Origin: Chitinophagaceae bacterium
GTDB lineage: Bacteria; Bacteroidota; Bacteroidia; Chitinophagales; Chitinophagaceae
Length of the DNA stretch: 61,199 nt
Reading direction: 5' to 3'
NCBI GenBank assembly: GCA_004322015.1
Contig: SCQT01000073.1
Location: 1 to 61,199, forward strand
In this document: positions 1 through 7,626 of the stretch, piece by piece
Numbering within the stretch: the stretch's first letter is position 1
Layout of the letters: each line of letters begins with the position of its first letter
Notes under the pieces: model-generated
What the model was told of the DNA's origin: nothing
Databases searched by the model: none
Seen by the model: only the letters and a program-made list of their open reading frames with translations
Translations under genes and position numbers: made by a program

Positions 1-262
1 TATTACCGCCTTTTTTTCTCTTTCTCCTCCTTGGGGATAACTTTATTTTTTACCCGCTAAACACCTTTTTATCCACACATTGTGAATTACTTATCCTTTA
101 AAAAACTACCGAACCATTGACTAAAAAGAAAAACTTTTTTTATCATGATATGAAAACTACTAATTTTTTATTTCTTCTCCGCTAACAATGTTTTAAATCC
201 CGGATCCTGAACTTTTATAATAAACAATATTTATAACGAGTTTATAGAATTGAAGTTGCTTA
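1..262. other. AT-rich non-coding stretch with DnaA-box-like sites
   Basis: No gene is seen downstream of hisS to the window edge. The first 100 bases hold one exact TTATCCACA (69-77), a one-mismatch copy on the other strand (32-40, reverse complement TTATCCCCA) and a weaker TTATCCTTT (91-99), in AT-rich DNA. These resemble DnaA boxes, but no dnaA or dnaN neighbours are visible, and the strand bias of housekeeping genes argues against an origin here. Confidence 0.25.
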
Positions 263-1630
263 TTATAACATTTTGAACGTATTTTTTAAATACTCAGTAA
301 GTGTATCCATAGCTATTTTTTTCTGTACGCCATTCTGCATATTTTTTACACTGGCACATTTTTCGTTCCTTTCATTTTCACCGATAATAACTACAAAAGG
401 AATATTTCTCTTGTTAGCATATTTCATTTGCTTGTCGAACTTTGCAATGTCAGGATAAATTTCTGCGGCGATTTTTGCTTTACGCAAGAGCTGCAATAAA
501 GGAAAAATAAAAGACCGACTTTCTTTATCCATTTGCAGAAATAATACCCGGGTAGATTGTTGAACCACGTTAGGGAAAAGATTTAGTTCCTCCAATACAT
601 CATAAATACGATCTACCCCAAAAGAGATCCCAACTCCCGAAATGCCCGGTAACCCGAATAATCCCGTGAGGTCGTCATATCGCCCTCCCCCGCCTATACT
701 GCCTATTTTTACGGCGGAAGGTGCTTTAGCCTCTATAATAATTCCTGTATAATAATTCAATCCGCGGGCTAAAGTCTGATCAAAGACAGGTTGAACCGAA
801 TAAGAAACATCACCTGAAAAGAGCACTTCCTGTAATTCGCCAATTCCTTTTTGTGCTGTGACAGAATTTCCTAATAAAGATTGTAATTGATTTAATTTTT
901 CTTCGCTATTTCCTTCAATAACTAAAAACCTCTCAATAGTCTCAATAGATAAAGCGTCTATTCCTCTTTCTTCCAATTCTTTTTTCACACCATCCAATCC
1001 GATCTTATCTAATTTATCTATAGAGATAGTGATATCTGTCAGTAACTCAGGTTTCCCAATCAATTCTGCCAATCCACCTAATATTTTCCGGTTGTTTACA
1101 CGTAATTCAAAACCATCTACTCCCAAATCAGAAAATACCTGATCATAAATAGATAGTAGTTCTATTTCATTGATAAGCGAATTGCTGCCCACTATATCCG
1201 CATCACACTGATAAAACTCACGATAACGCCCTTTTTGCGGCCTGTCGGCGCGCCACACAGGTTGTATCTGATAACGTTTGAAGGGAAAGGCTATTTCGTT
1301 TTGGTGCATAACCACATAACGGGCGAAAGGAATAGTCAAATCATAACGCAGGGCTTTTTCACATATAAGATTACTGAGTTCTTTACTGTCTTTAGCTTGT
1401 TTGGCCTTTCCTAAAATATCACCATTATCCAATATGCGGAACATCAGCTTATCTCCTTCCTCACCATATTTTCCGGTAAGCGTATCGAGGTTCTCCATCG
1501 CCGGCGTTTCTAACGGCTGAAAACCATAGCTTTCAAAAACAGTACGAATGGTCTGGAAAATATAATTCCTTCTTCTGACTATTTCTGGTGAAAAATCTCT
1601 GGTGCCTTTGGGAATAGATGGTTTGATCAT
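263..1630 (-). CDS. hisS: Histidyl-tRNA synthetase
   Basis: Cytoplasmic class II aminoacyl-tRNA synthetase that charges tRNA-His with histidine using ATP. The 455-residue length suits the family. The N-terminal start (IPKGTRDF) leads into the catalytic core; motif 2 lies around residues 120-140 (WRADRPQKGRYREFYQCD), the histidine-specific ARGLNYYTG around 285 and the glycine-rich GGGGRYDDL of the core around 315. The last ~95 residues form the anticodon-binding domain. The ATG start matches the family. It sits alone, separated from frr by a repeat-filled 144-bp gap. A weak -7 box (TACCTTTC, minus strand, 1640-1647) precedes it. Confidence 0.97.
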   Translation of the reverse strand: MIKPSIPKGTRDFSPEIVRRRNYIFQTIRTVFESYGFQPLETPAMENLDTLTGKYGEEGDKLMFRILDNGDILGKAKQAKDSKELSNLICEKALRYDLTIPFARYVVMHQNEIAFPFKRYQIQPVWRADRPQKGRYREFYQCDADIVGSNSLINEIELLSIYDQVFSDLGVDGFELRVNNRKILGGLAELIGKPELLTDITISIDKLDKIGLDGVKKELEERGIDALSIETIERFLVIEGNSEEKLNQLQSLLGNSVTAQKGIGELQEVLFSGDVSYSVQPVFDQTLARGLNYYTGIIIEAKAPSAVKIGSIGGGGRYDDLTGLFGLPGISGVGISFGVDRIYDVLEELNLFPNVVQQSTRVLFLQMDKESRSFIFPLLQLLRKAKIAAEIYPDIAKFDKQMKYANKRNIPFVVIIGENERNEKCASVKNMQNGVQKKIAMDTLTEYLKNTFKML

Positions 1631-1651
1631 GATGAATGCGAAAGGTACAAT

Positions 1652-1720
1652 GTCAATGGTGAATAGTGAATCGTAAATCGTGAATCGTCATCCGTAATTT
1701 CACATCGTGAGTGGCGAATA
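1652..1720. repeat. Imperfect heptamer tandem array (GTGAATC type)
   Basis: About nine to ten consecutive 7-base units, read on the plus strand as GTCAATG, GTGAATA, GTGAATC, GTAAATC, GTGAATC, GTCATCC, GTAATTT, then a six-base slip and GTGAGTG, GCGAATA. The 7-bp period is kept although the units differ by one to three bases. The array lies between hisS and frr and is not coding. A similar array occurs at 60049-60083. Confidence 0.75.
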
Positions 1721-1729
1721 ATGTTCTTT

Positions 1730-1770
1730 GAACCTGAAACCTGGAACTTGAAACGTAGAACGTAAAACAT
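1730..1770. repeat. Second heptamer array (GAAACCT type)
   Basis: Six units with 7-bp periodicity directly follow the first array: GAACCT, GAAACCT, GGAACTT, GAAACGT, AGAACGT, AAAACAT. The unit differs from the neighbouring GTGAATC type, so two heptamer families are stacked in one 120-bp gap between frr and hisS. Confidence 0.65.
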
Positions 1771-1774
1771 CCGT

Positions 1775-2338
1775 TCACACATTCATTATTTCTTTTTCCT
1801 TACCTGTACAATGCTTATCAATAGCGGAAATATATGAATCGGTTATATGTTGTATTTCATCTTCGGCTTCTTTGGCAGCATCTTTACTCAGTCCGTCTTT
1901 TTGTTCTTTTCTGATCTGATCCATAGCTTCCCGGCGATGATTCCGTATCACTACTTTGGCATTTTCACCTTCTGCATACACCCTTTTCACTAATTCTTTC
2001 CGGCGTTCTTCGGTCAGGGGTGGCAGGAAAAGACGGATCTGAACGCCGTCATTCTGAGGAGTAATACCGATATTGGCTGCCATGATGGCCTTCTCAATAG
2101 GTTGCAACATATTCTTTTCCCAAGGTTGTAAGGATAACGTCCTTGCATCTATTACATTCACATTGGCAACCTGGTGAAGCGGAGTCGCATTACCATAATA
2201 ATCCACCATGATACCATTCAGCATATCAGGCGTGGCTTTTCCGGCTCTTATTTTGGTCAGTTCTGTCTCAAAATGCTGGATACCCTTTTTCATGCTGTCC
2301 CTGGCTATATCCAATATCAGCGCTATATTTTCATCCAT
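1775..2338 (-). CDS. frr: Ribosome recycling factor
   Basis: RRF works with EF-G to split post-termination ribosomes in the cytoplasm. Its 187 residues match the usual length of about 185. Family hallmarks include the early region FETELTKIRAGKATPDML (residues ~23-40), the DYYGNATPLHQVANV segment and the C-terminal helix with NHRREAMDQIRK. The ATG start gives the standard N-terminus. It lies downstream of dgkA and the DUF1361 gene with a 42-bp gap, so co-transcription is possible. In many bacteria frr follows pyrH; that neighbour is absent here. Confidence 0.97.
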   Translation of the reverse strand: MDENIALILDIARDSMKKGIQHFETELTKIRAGKATPDMLNGIMVDYYGNATPLHQVANVNVIDARTLSLQPWEKNMLQPIEKAIMAANIGITPQNDGVQIRLFLPPLTEERRKELVKRVYAEGENAKVVIRNHRREAMDQIRKEQKDGLSKDAAKEAEDEIQHITDSYISAIDKHCTGKEKEIMNV

Positions 2339-2380
2339 CTGATTTAATTTTAAGAATGTTGCAAATCTAAGAAAGAGTAT

Positions 2381-3040
2381 TTAATTATTTCCACCTTCGC
2401 CGATCCTTTTCAGCGTAAGATATATCAATCCTGTCAGGACAGACAGCAGTAATGTCATGCCCCAGACTCCGGGGAAGTGAAGCGGATGCCTGATCATGTG
2501 CAGCATATTCCAGACTAAATAAAAAGGATCCGTGAACAGATCCCAACTGTTCCAACGTAAATAACGCCCCAGGAATACTCCGTAGGCTCCCAAAGCGATG
2601 GCGCCGATGACGAAAATCTGTGAAATGCGGGGCCCCAGGCGTCTCCTGAATTCCCCTTCCATCTTCATCAGGGAAAGATACCCGAAAATCAGGCCATTCC
2701 AGGCAAAAGAAAAGATCAAAAGCAGATCAAACCACAATGGTATGCCCCGTTTTTGTTCCAGGTGAAACAAATCGGTGATGATGTAAGGGGCGTTAGGGAA
2801 AAATAATAGCCATACCAGGGCGGCGGCATAAAATAAAAACGGATTTGAAAACCATCTTTTTCTACCGGCAACCGAAAGACTGACCGCATAAGGGATCCAT
2901 GCCAAAAAGAGATTCCATATCAGGCTTACGTACAAAAGAGAATGGCTTCGCCATATCCTTGCCGCCACCAAAAAAACACTGAACAGCACCGAAGCTGTCA
3001 ATATTTTCCCCATCCCGTTTTTGCGTTGTAAAAACTCCAT
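2381..3040 (-). CDS. DUF1361 family integral membrane protein
   Basis: A 219-residue hydrophobic protein with about six predicted membrane segments. The central stretch LLFFPNAPYIITDLFHL (around residue 80) is the recognisable hallmark of the DUF1361 family, whose function is unknown to me. The start is an ATG 8 bp after the dgkA stop, so the two are very probably one transcription unit. Nothing in the sequence points to an enzymatic role. Confidence 0.8.
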   Translation of the reverse strand: MEFLQRKNGMGKILTASVLFSVFLVAARIWRSHSLLYVSLIWNLFLAWIPYAVSLSVAGRKRWFSNPFLFYAAALVWLLFFPNAPYIITDLFHLEQKRGIPLWFDLLLIFSFAWNGLIFGYLSLMKMEGEFRRRLGPRISQIFVIGAIALGAYGVFLGRYLRWNSWDLFTDPFYLVWNMLHMIRHPLHFPGVWGMTLLLSVLTGLIYLTLKRIGEGGNN

Positions 3041-3048
3041 AAAACGTC

Positions 3049-3429
3049 TTATAGCAGATCAATAATTTTGGGTAAAAAGATAATAATACCGATAATTGCC
3101 GCCACTATAGCAGCAATCAATACAGCTCCGGCTGCCAGATCTTTTACATACTTCACGGTTTCATCCTGCTGCGGCCATAACTTATCCATCATTTTTTCAA
3201 TGCAAGTGTTAAACGCTTCTGCACAAAGCACCAAACCAATGGCAAATAATACGCCAACCCATTCCAAGGCAGATATTTTTAACAAAAAACTGAGAATAAT
3301 CGCCAGTAAAGCAGCCACCGAATGTATCCATACATTATGTTCTGTCAGAAAAAACCTTTTCAACCCGGCAAAAGCATAAACAAAACTTTCTATCCGGGCT
3401 TTCACTGAGAATTTTTCCAATTCTGTCAT
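3049..3429 (-). CDS. dgkA: Diacylglycerol/undecaprenol kinase family protein
   Basis: A small integral membrane lipid kinase of 126 residues, with three membrane helices and the family signature EAFNTCIEKMMD (around residues 71-82; conserved Glu-x-x-Asn-Thr-x-Ile-Glu). DgkA-type enzymes phosphorylate diacylglycerol, and in many bacteria undecaprenol, recycling the lipid carrier for cell wall synthesis. ATG start. It is followed closely by the DUF1361 gene. I cannot tell from the sequence which lipid is the substrate. Confidence 0.9.
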   Translation of the reverse strand: MTELEKFSVKARIESFVYAFAGLKRFFLTEHNVWIHSVAALLAIILSFLLKISALEWVGVLFAIGLVLCAEAFNTCIEKMMDKLWPQQDETVKYVKDLAAGAVLIAAIVAAIIGIIIFLPKIIDLL

Positions 3430-3472
3430 TTAGCTAAATTAGTTTTGAATTCAATACATATAATTGTATATA

Positions 3473-4312
3473 TCACTGATCATATTTAAGAAAAATATCA
3501 TATAATACCTGCTTATCATAATCCGTCAACTCCGAAGTGGTATCGTTTTGTATAAAATGCCTTTTAAACGCTACAATGGCGGCAGTAGTATCACGAATGT
3601 CATAACCAATCAGCTTTAAGGCGGTTTTATAGTCGAAATCCGCAGGCAGGGCCGGTAATAGGGAATCGCGCCAATAACCGAATCCTTTAGTGGATAATTC
3701 CTCCCATGGGAAATAAGTTCCGGGGTCAGCGCGCCTTGTGGGCGCGACATCTGCATGACCGATAAAATTTCCCACAGGGATATGGTAACGTGTTTTAATG
3801 GTCTGCAACAGCACCGAAAGCGACGCAATTTGTTTCTCTGAAAATGGTTCCTGTCCTGTGTTATCCAATTCAATTCCCATTGAAATGGAATTGATATTAT
3901 TAAAATTCCCCCATCGTGATATACCTGCCTGCCAGGCGCGATATCGTTCATCCACTAATTTGAATACGGTGCCGTCTTTGCAGATCAGGTAATTGGCGCT
4001 CACTTTCCGGCTGGTATTCGGATTGGTTAAAGTGTATAATGCCTGTGGACAACTGTTTTCTTCCGTATAATGAATGATCACAAGATCGGGAGTACGAATA
4101 TCAAAATTAGGGGAAGGCGCTGTCCATTGCTTTACCCCCAAAGAATCCAAAGGCAGATGTACCGGTATGAAACGATCATACCCCGCACGCATTTTTTTCA
4201 GGTTGGTTTTATAGGCCTTGCGGACTAAGCTGCTCTGTGGATACCTGCCTGGTGCGCAGGAAACCTCTACTACCATAAAAAAGATGATCAGGGCGGTAAT
4301 AATGATTTTCAT
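3473..4312 (-). CDS. Secreted N-acetylmuramoyl-L-alanine amidase (Amidase_2)
   Basis: Cleaves the bond between MurNAc and the stem peptide of peptidoglycan. I start it at the ATG at 4312, because the longer frame opens only with TTG and the ATG begins a signal peptide (MKIIITALIIFFMVVEVSC); the Cys may be lipidated, though the lipobox is weak. The AmpD-like zinc fold is visible: VIIHYTEEN (first His), NYLI, then GHADVAPTRRADPG (second His and the catalytic region). About 279 residues. Likely periplasmic or envelope-bound, for wall turnover. The gene stands alone, with short gaps on both sides. Confidence 0.88.
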   Translation of the reverse strand: MKIIITALIIFFMVVEVSCAPGRYPQSSLVRKAYKTNLKKMRAGYDRFIPVHLPLDSLGVKQWTAPSPNFDIRTPDLVIIHYTEENSCPQALYTLTNPNTSRKVSANYLICKDGTVFKLVDERYRAWQAGISRWGNFNNINSISMGIELDNTGQEPFSEKQIASLSVLLQTIKTRYHIPVGNFIGHADVAPTRRADPGTYFPWEELSTKGFGYWRDSLLPALPADFDYKTALKLIGYDIRDTTAAIVAFKRHFIQNDTTSELTDYDKQVLYDIFLKYDQ

Positions 4313-4374
4313 GAAATAAAAGTAACACAAATATTACTGAGAATACTTAAAAGATTATCACATTTATAAAACTT

Positions 4375-4938
4375 TTAATAGCCGGCTTTAAAAACCTTCA
4401 TGTCCATCAGCCAATGAATTCCTATAACGACCATGGCACATATCCATGCCATAAGTGCCATTTGGGCAAGATTTTTTTCCCTTATTTCCGTTTCTTTTAG
4501 CGATCTGCCTGCTGCCACGAAACTAACAGGATAGGTATTTGCGTATTTAACCACCATCGCCATTCTTACTCCTTGTTTAGGCTGCCAGGTGATACGGTCC
4601 TCACCATGTTTTTCCACATAATCAAAAACACCTGCAGGGAGCTTGGGCATTGATCCGTTTAATGTGGCTGAGGCATGAAGCGGATTACCTTGCGCATTGT
4701 ATAAAATGACAAACGGTGACAGGTCATACGCTATATCAAACGAATCGGCAGGAATTAATCCGGCTATTGGCCTGCCTGATGCTAAGCGATTGCTGATATC
4801 CTGTGTCAGTTGGATTTGCGGGTCATTAGCGTTCATTCGATAATTCTGTTGCACTGAAACGTAGATCAACAGCATGATCACAGTTACAATGACTGCAGCA
4901 GCTATATGTGTCATCGTCAATCTGATTTTATTTTTCAT
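4375..4938 (-). CDS. Two-helix membrane protein with sensor-like extracytoplasmic domain
   Basis: 187 residues: a membrane helix at ~10-28, a ~120-residue extracytoplasmic region, and a second helix at ~160-178. The middle resembles the periplasmic sensing region of histidine kinases (a strand-rich stretch ending in an AAGRSLKETE-like segment, then a helix), but no kinase or other output domain follows. It also distantly recalls KdpC-like single-anchor proteins. It is the last gene of the CreD module, 11 bp after the 68-residue membrane protein. Function unknown; a role in sensing or accessory assembly is inference. Confidence 0.55.
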   Translation of the reverse strand: MKNKIRLTMTHIAAAVIVTVIMLLIYVSVQQNYRMNANDPQIQLTQDISNRLASGRPIAGLIPADSFDIAYDLSPFVILYNAQGNPLHASATLNGSMPKLPAGVFDYVEKHGEDRITWQPKQGVRMAMVVKYANTYPVSFVAAGRSLKETEIREKNLAQMALMAWICAMVVIGIHWLMDMKVFKAGY

Positions 4939-4949
4939 TAATTGATATT

Positions 4950-5156
4950 TTATTGCTTTGATTTTTTGGAGGGATTAGCCAAAAGAAGGAAACTATTCAG
5001 CAGCAACAATACTGTTAGCACTATGTAGGATAATATTTCATAAATGGTCCCGGCAAAATGTGCCTCCATGGCATTGTGAGTAATCCAAATGATAAAAAGG
5101 ATGTTGCCGGTAACTACGGCATATTTTAACCATAAACGGAGCTGAGTTTTACACAT
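4950..5156 (-). CDS. Small two-helix membrane protein
   Basis: 68 residues with two predicted membrane helices (about 10-28 and 38-60) and a lysine-rich tail (PSKKSKQ). ATG start. It lies between creD and the sensor-like gene on the same strand, with an 11-bp gap to the latter, which suggests one operon. I recognise no family. The 61-bp gap to creD contains a short imperfect inverted repeat (ATAAC/GTTAT). Confidence 0.6.
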   Translation of the reverse strand: MCKTQLRLWLKYAVVTGNILFIIWITHNAMEAHFAGTIYEILSYIVLTVLLLLNSFLLLANPSKKSKQ

Positions 5157-5217
5157 AGCATTGAATTTTGATAACTACGTTATTGATAAAAAGAGAAGAT
5201 CGTTTTATTAAAAATCA

Positions 5218-6546
5218 TTAGGTAAGTATTTCAGCCTGACGGTCCTGATTAATCTTCCTCGTGCAATACATGAGCATTGCCACGATAATAAATAATCCTA
5301 CACTGCCAAATAACAAGGAATAATCCTGCAGTTGTACTAATGTGAAAATAAATCCATATAATGCCAGTAAGGCGATTGCTACTAAGAAAGACATATTTTT
5401 CTTCTTAAATAGCGATGAAGCATATATGCTTATTAATCCCGTGGAAGCTATTGTGGAGATACCATAGGCTAATGCAAAGTGGATGTATTCAGATAATGAT
5501 AAAAGTAAGGTATAGAATATGCAAAGCGCAAAACCAATCAACATATATTGAAATGGATGTACAGGACTATTTTGCGAGGTTTCTATCAGGAAAAATACAA
5601 GGAACGTGAGCGCAATGATGAGGATAGCATATTTTATACAACGCATGGTTTTCTGGTACGCATCTACCGGCAGCATCAGGCTTACACCAAATTTAGAAGC
5701 ACCTGGATCATAATTACCTTCGGTCCATTGCTGGGGTAAATTTCTGTTTAAATTAAAAATGGTCCAATGTGCATCAAAACCATTCTTATTTATTTTCCTG
5801 TAATCAGGCAGAAAATTTCCGGTAAAGCTGGGCGTAGCCCATGGTGAACGGAGAGTCACCTGTGTATTTTTTCCCAAAGGCGCTACATCTAATTCACCTG
5901 AGCCTTTTAGTTGAAGGTGCAGGGAAAAATTAAAATTTCCGGCATTCAATGCAGCCTCATTGAGGGATACCGGTACGTAAACTCCCTGCCGGATAAGAGC
6001 GTTCTGAGGTGTGCCGGGATTAAATCCTTTTTTGATGCCATTCCATTCAACAGCCAGTTGATTCTCGATACCCCGCATATCGCTGACACCTAATAGCAGA
6101 TAGGATTGTTCCGGCAACCATTTATTTACAGGTATTTTAAGATCCGACAGATTCAGAGAACTGAACTTACCTGATATTTGCAAATCAGAGCGGTATAAGA
6201 TCGCTTCATAAATGCCCCGATACCTTTTTTCCGGCTTAATAACCCCATTCACCTGTAAGGAATCGGGCAGAAAATATCCCTGCCTGATTTCTGTGACGGC
6301 ATTGCCCCTGGCGTCCTGGGAAGAAGACTGGTAGGGAATGACCAGAATGGGACCGGTCAGTGTCTGGGTACCTGCCCATTTACTGCTGATCTCTTTATAG
6401 GCCATATCATGGCGACTCTCCCTGTCATTGACAAGCGACAATATAAAGACCGCGGGTATAAGGAGCAGCAGCGTAAGTATCCCAATGAACATCGCCTTGA
6501 CGATAAGCCTGTTCTCTTGCCAAAAATTCATTCTATCTTTTTTCAT
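5218..6546 (-). CDS. creD: Cell envelope integrity protein CreD
   Basis: Inner membrane protein of 442 residues, close to the ~450 of E. coli CreD. One N-terminal helix (~14-36), a large extracytoplasmic domain with the family region HDMAYKEISSKWAGTQTLTG just after the first helix, and a C-terminal block of about five helices (~305-435) containing the HPFQYMLIGFALC signature. In enterobacteria CreD belongs to the CreBC regulon and affects envelope stability; here no CreBC is present. A winged-helix regulator lies 39 bp upstream, and a 17-bp palindrome sits 7 bp before the ATG. Confidence 0.92.
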   Translation of the reverse strand: MKKDRMNFWQENRLIVKAMFIGILTLLLLIPAVFILSLVNDRESRHDMAYKEISSKWAGTQTLTGPILVIPYQSSSQDARGNAVTEIRQGYFLPDSLQVNGVIKPEKRYRGIYEAILYRSDLQISGKFSSLNLSDLKIPVNKWLPEQSYLLLGVSDMRGIENQLAVEWNGIKKGFNPGTPQNALIRQGVYVPVSLNEAALNAGNFNFSLHLQLKGSGELDVAPLGKNTQVTLRSPWATPSFTGNFLPDYRKINKNGFDAHWTIFNLNRNLPQQWTEGNYDPGASKFGVSLMLPVDAYQKTMRCIKYAILIIALTFLVFFLIETSQNSPVHPFQYMLIGFALCIFYTLLLSLSEYIHFALAYGISTIASTGLISIYASSLFKKKNMSFLVAIALLALYGFIFTLVQLQDYSLLFGSVGLFIIVAMLMYCTRKINQDRQAEILT

Positions 6547-6553
6547 AAAAAGT

Positions 6554-6570
6554 ACTTTTTAATACAAAGT
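6554..6570. promoter_or_regulatory. Predicted operator before creD
   Basis: ACTTTTTAATACAAAGT is a 17-bp palindrome with one arm mismatch. It matches the perfect copy at 7517-7533 at 16 of 17 positions and stands at exactly the same distance (7 intervening bases) from the start codon. The flanking AAAAAG next to the start codon is shared too. On the minus strand it overlaps a degenerate -7 box (TCACTTTG). It is the probable binding site of the winged-helix regulator encoded just upstream. Confidence 0.6.
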
Positions 6571-6585
6571 GAAGAATTAAAAAAA

Positions 6586-6891
6586 TTAACTGATATTACG
6601 GATCATGCTTTCAAGTATTTTCAGGTGATCTTTAAATGCTTTCTCTCCGGGCCTTGTTACGGCATAAGCCGTATTGGTTTTTCTTCCGATAAAGCTTTTG
6701 TGTACTTTAATATAACCGCTTTCCTCTAATACATTCAAATGGGTAGCGAGATTCCCATCCGTCACTTCAAGGAGTTGCTTCAGGTCATTGAAATTCACTT
6801 CTTCATTAACCATCAGCACGCTCATCACGCCCAATCTGATACGGCTTTCAAAGATTTTATTTAATTTTTCTATCGGATTCTTCAAGACCAT
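6586..6891 (-). CDS. Winged-helix transcriptional regulator (HTH_34 type)
   Basis: 101 residues, almost entirely one winged helix-turn-helix: a recognition region around DLKQLLEVTDGNLATHLNVLEESG (residues 37-60), then a wing with KVHKSFIGRKTNTAYAVT. This is the ArsR/PadR-like family of small dimeric repressors often found beside membrane proteins in Bacteroidota. ATG start 12 bp after the upstream membrane-protein gene. The paired palindromes at 7517 and 6554 suggest that it controls its own unit and creD. The ligand or signal is unknown; no effector domain is visible. Confidence 0.85.
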   Translation of the reverse strand: MVLKNPIEKLNKIFESRIRLGVMSVLMVNEEVNFNDLKQLLEVTDGNLATHLNVLEESGYIKVHKSFIGRKTNTAYAVTRPGEKAFKDHLKILESMIRNIS

Positions 6892-6903
6892 ATTGCAAAA
6901 GCA

Positions 6904-7509
6904 TTACTTATATTTATTCCAAATGATAAGCCCGAAAAGCATATTCATTATACCAAATCCAAGGGCCAGGAGAAGAATTTCATACCCGGCAAAAAGACAA
7001 ATAATAGCTGTGATAATTTCTGCAATACCCAGGAAATAAATCTCTTTTACAGTATAATGGCTTGCATTAATAAGTGCAATTCCATAAAAAAGAAGGCAGG
7101 CTGAGGCGATGAATTGATATTGATGATAAAATAACACGCCGGCAATAAAGATCCCGCCTGCCAGCATAGGTATCGCGAAGCTGGCTGATACTCTTCTGAA
7201 AGTCATGTCGAGCAAAGGCAGGTTTCTTTTCTTTACTTTGATCAAAGTGAAGAGTAATCCCGAAATTACCGCTGCTGAAAGCGTAAAGCCTGCTATCCAT
7301 ACCAAGACCCTTATTTCGTTCGGAGACACGGTTTCTCCCGCAGAAAGCGGTAATTTCCTGTGAGCGATTGACCGACTGGTCCACCACGCTCCTAAAAGCC
7401 CACAAATGCCGGCTGCAACAAAACTAAAACCGTTTAAAGACCTGAAGCGCGAGGAGCGCTCCATTATCCGGTGAATATCCGATAAGGTTTCCTGCGGGAT
7501 TTTTTCCAT
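6904..7509 (-). CDS. Multi-pass membrane protein of the CreD module
   Basis: I start at the ATG at 7509 (MEKIPQETLSD, 201 residues); the longer frame begins with TTG inside the promoter. After ~35 hydrophilic N-terminal residues (DIHRIMERSSRFRSLNG) there are about six hydrophobic helices arranged in three pairs. No known catalytic motif. It is the first gene of an operon with the winged-helix regulator (12-bp gap). The short N-terminal segment before the helices, ending in a FRSLNGFSF-like stretch, is the only strongly polar part. A sensor role for the adjacent regulator is possible but unproven. Confidence 0.7.
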   Translation of the reverse strand: MEKIPQETLSDIHRIMERSSRFRSLNGFSFVAAGICGLLGAWWTSRSIAHRKLPLSAGETVSPNEIRVLVWIAGFTLSAAVISGLLFTLIKVKKRNLPLLDMTFRRVSASFAIPMLAGGIFIAGVLFYHQYQFIASACLLFYGIALINASHYTVKEIYFLGIAEIITAIICLFAGYEILLLALGFGIMNMLFGLIIWNKYK

Positions 7510-7516
7510 AAAAAGC

Positions 7517-7533
7517 ACTTTGTAATACAAAGT
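7517..7533. promoter_or_regulatory. Perfect 17-bp palindromic operator
   Basis: ACTTTGTAATACAAAGT has two perfect 8-bp arms around one central base. It overlaps the -7 element of the minus-strand promoter at 7528-7557 and ends 7 bp before the ATG at 7509, an ideal position for a repressor to block RNA polymerase. The one-mismatch copy before creD (6554-6570) sits at the same distance from its start codon. Confidence 0.7.
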
Positions 7534-7557
7534 TAATAAAATAAAGTTATTGTCCAA
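7528..7557 (-). promoter_or_regulatory. Bacteroidota-type promoter of the regulator operon
   Basis: On the minus strand TTG (7555-7557) is followed after exactly 19 bp by TAACTTTG (7528-7535), matching the -33/-7 consensus of Bacteroidota. Transcription would begin around 7520, leaving a leader of only ~12 nt. Confidence 0.65.
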
Positions 7558-7626
7558 AAAAATTTAAAACATGTTTCCTTTGTATAAATCACAAAATAGG
7601 TAACTTGTGCCCTCCTACGGAGCCAA

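Noticed and set aside
1-262. Replication origin
   Set aside because: DnaA-box-like sites are few, no origin-linked genes are seen, and the mostly minus-strand housekeeping genes would run against the fork if replication started here.
1652-1770. CRISPR array
   Set aside because: Units are 7 bp without spacers, far too short for CRISPR repeats, and no cas genes are present.
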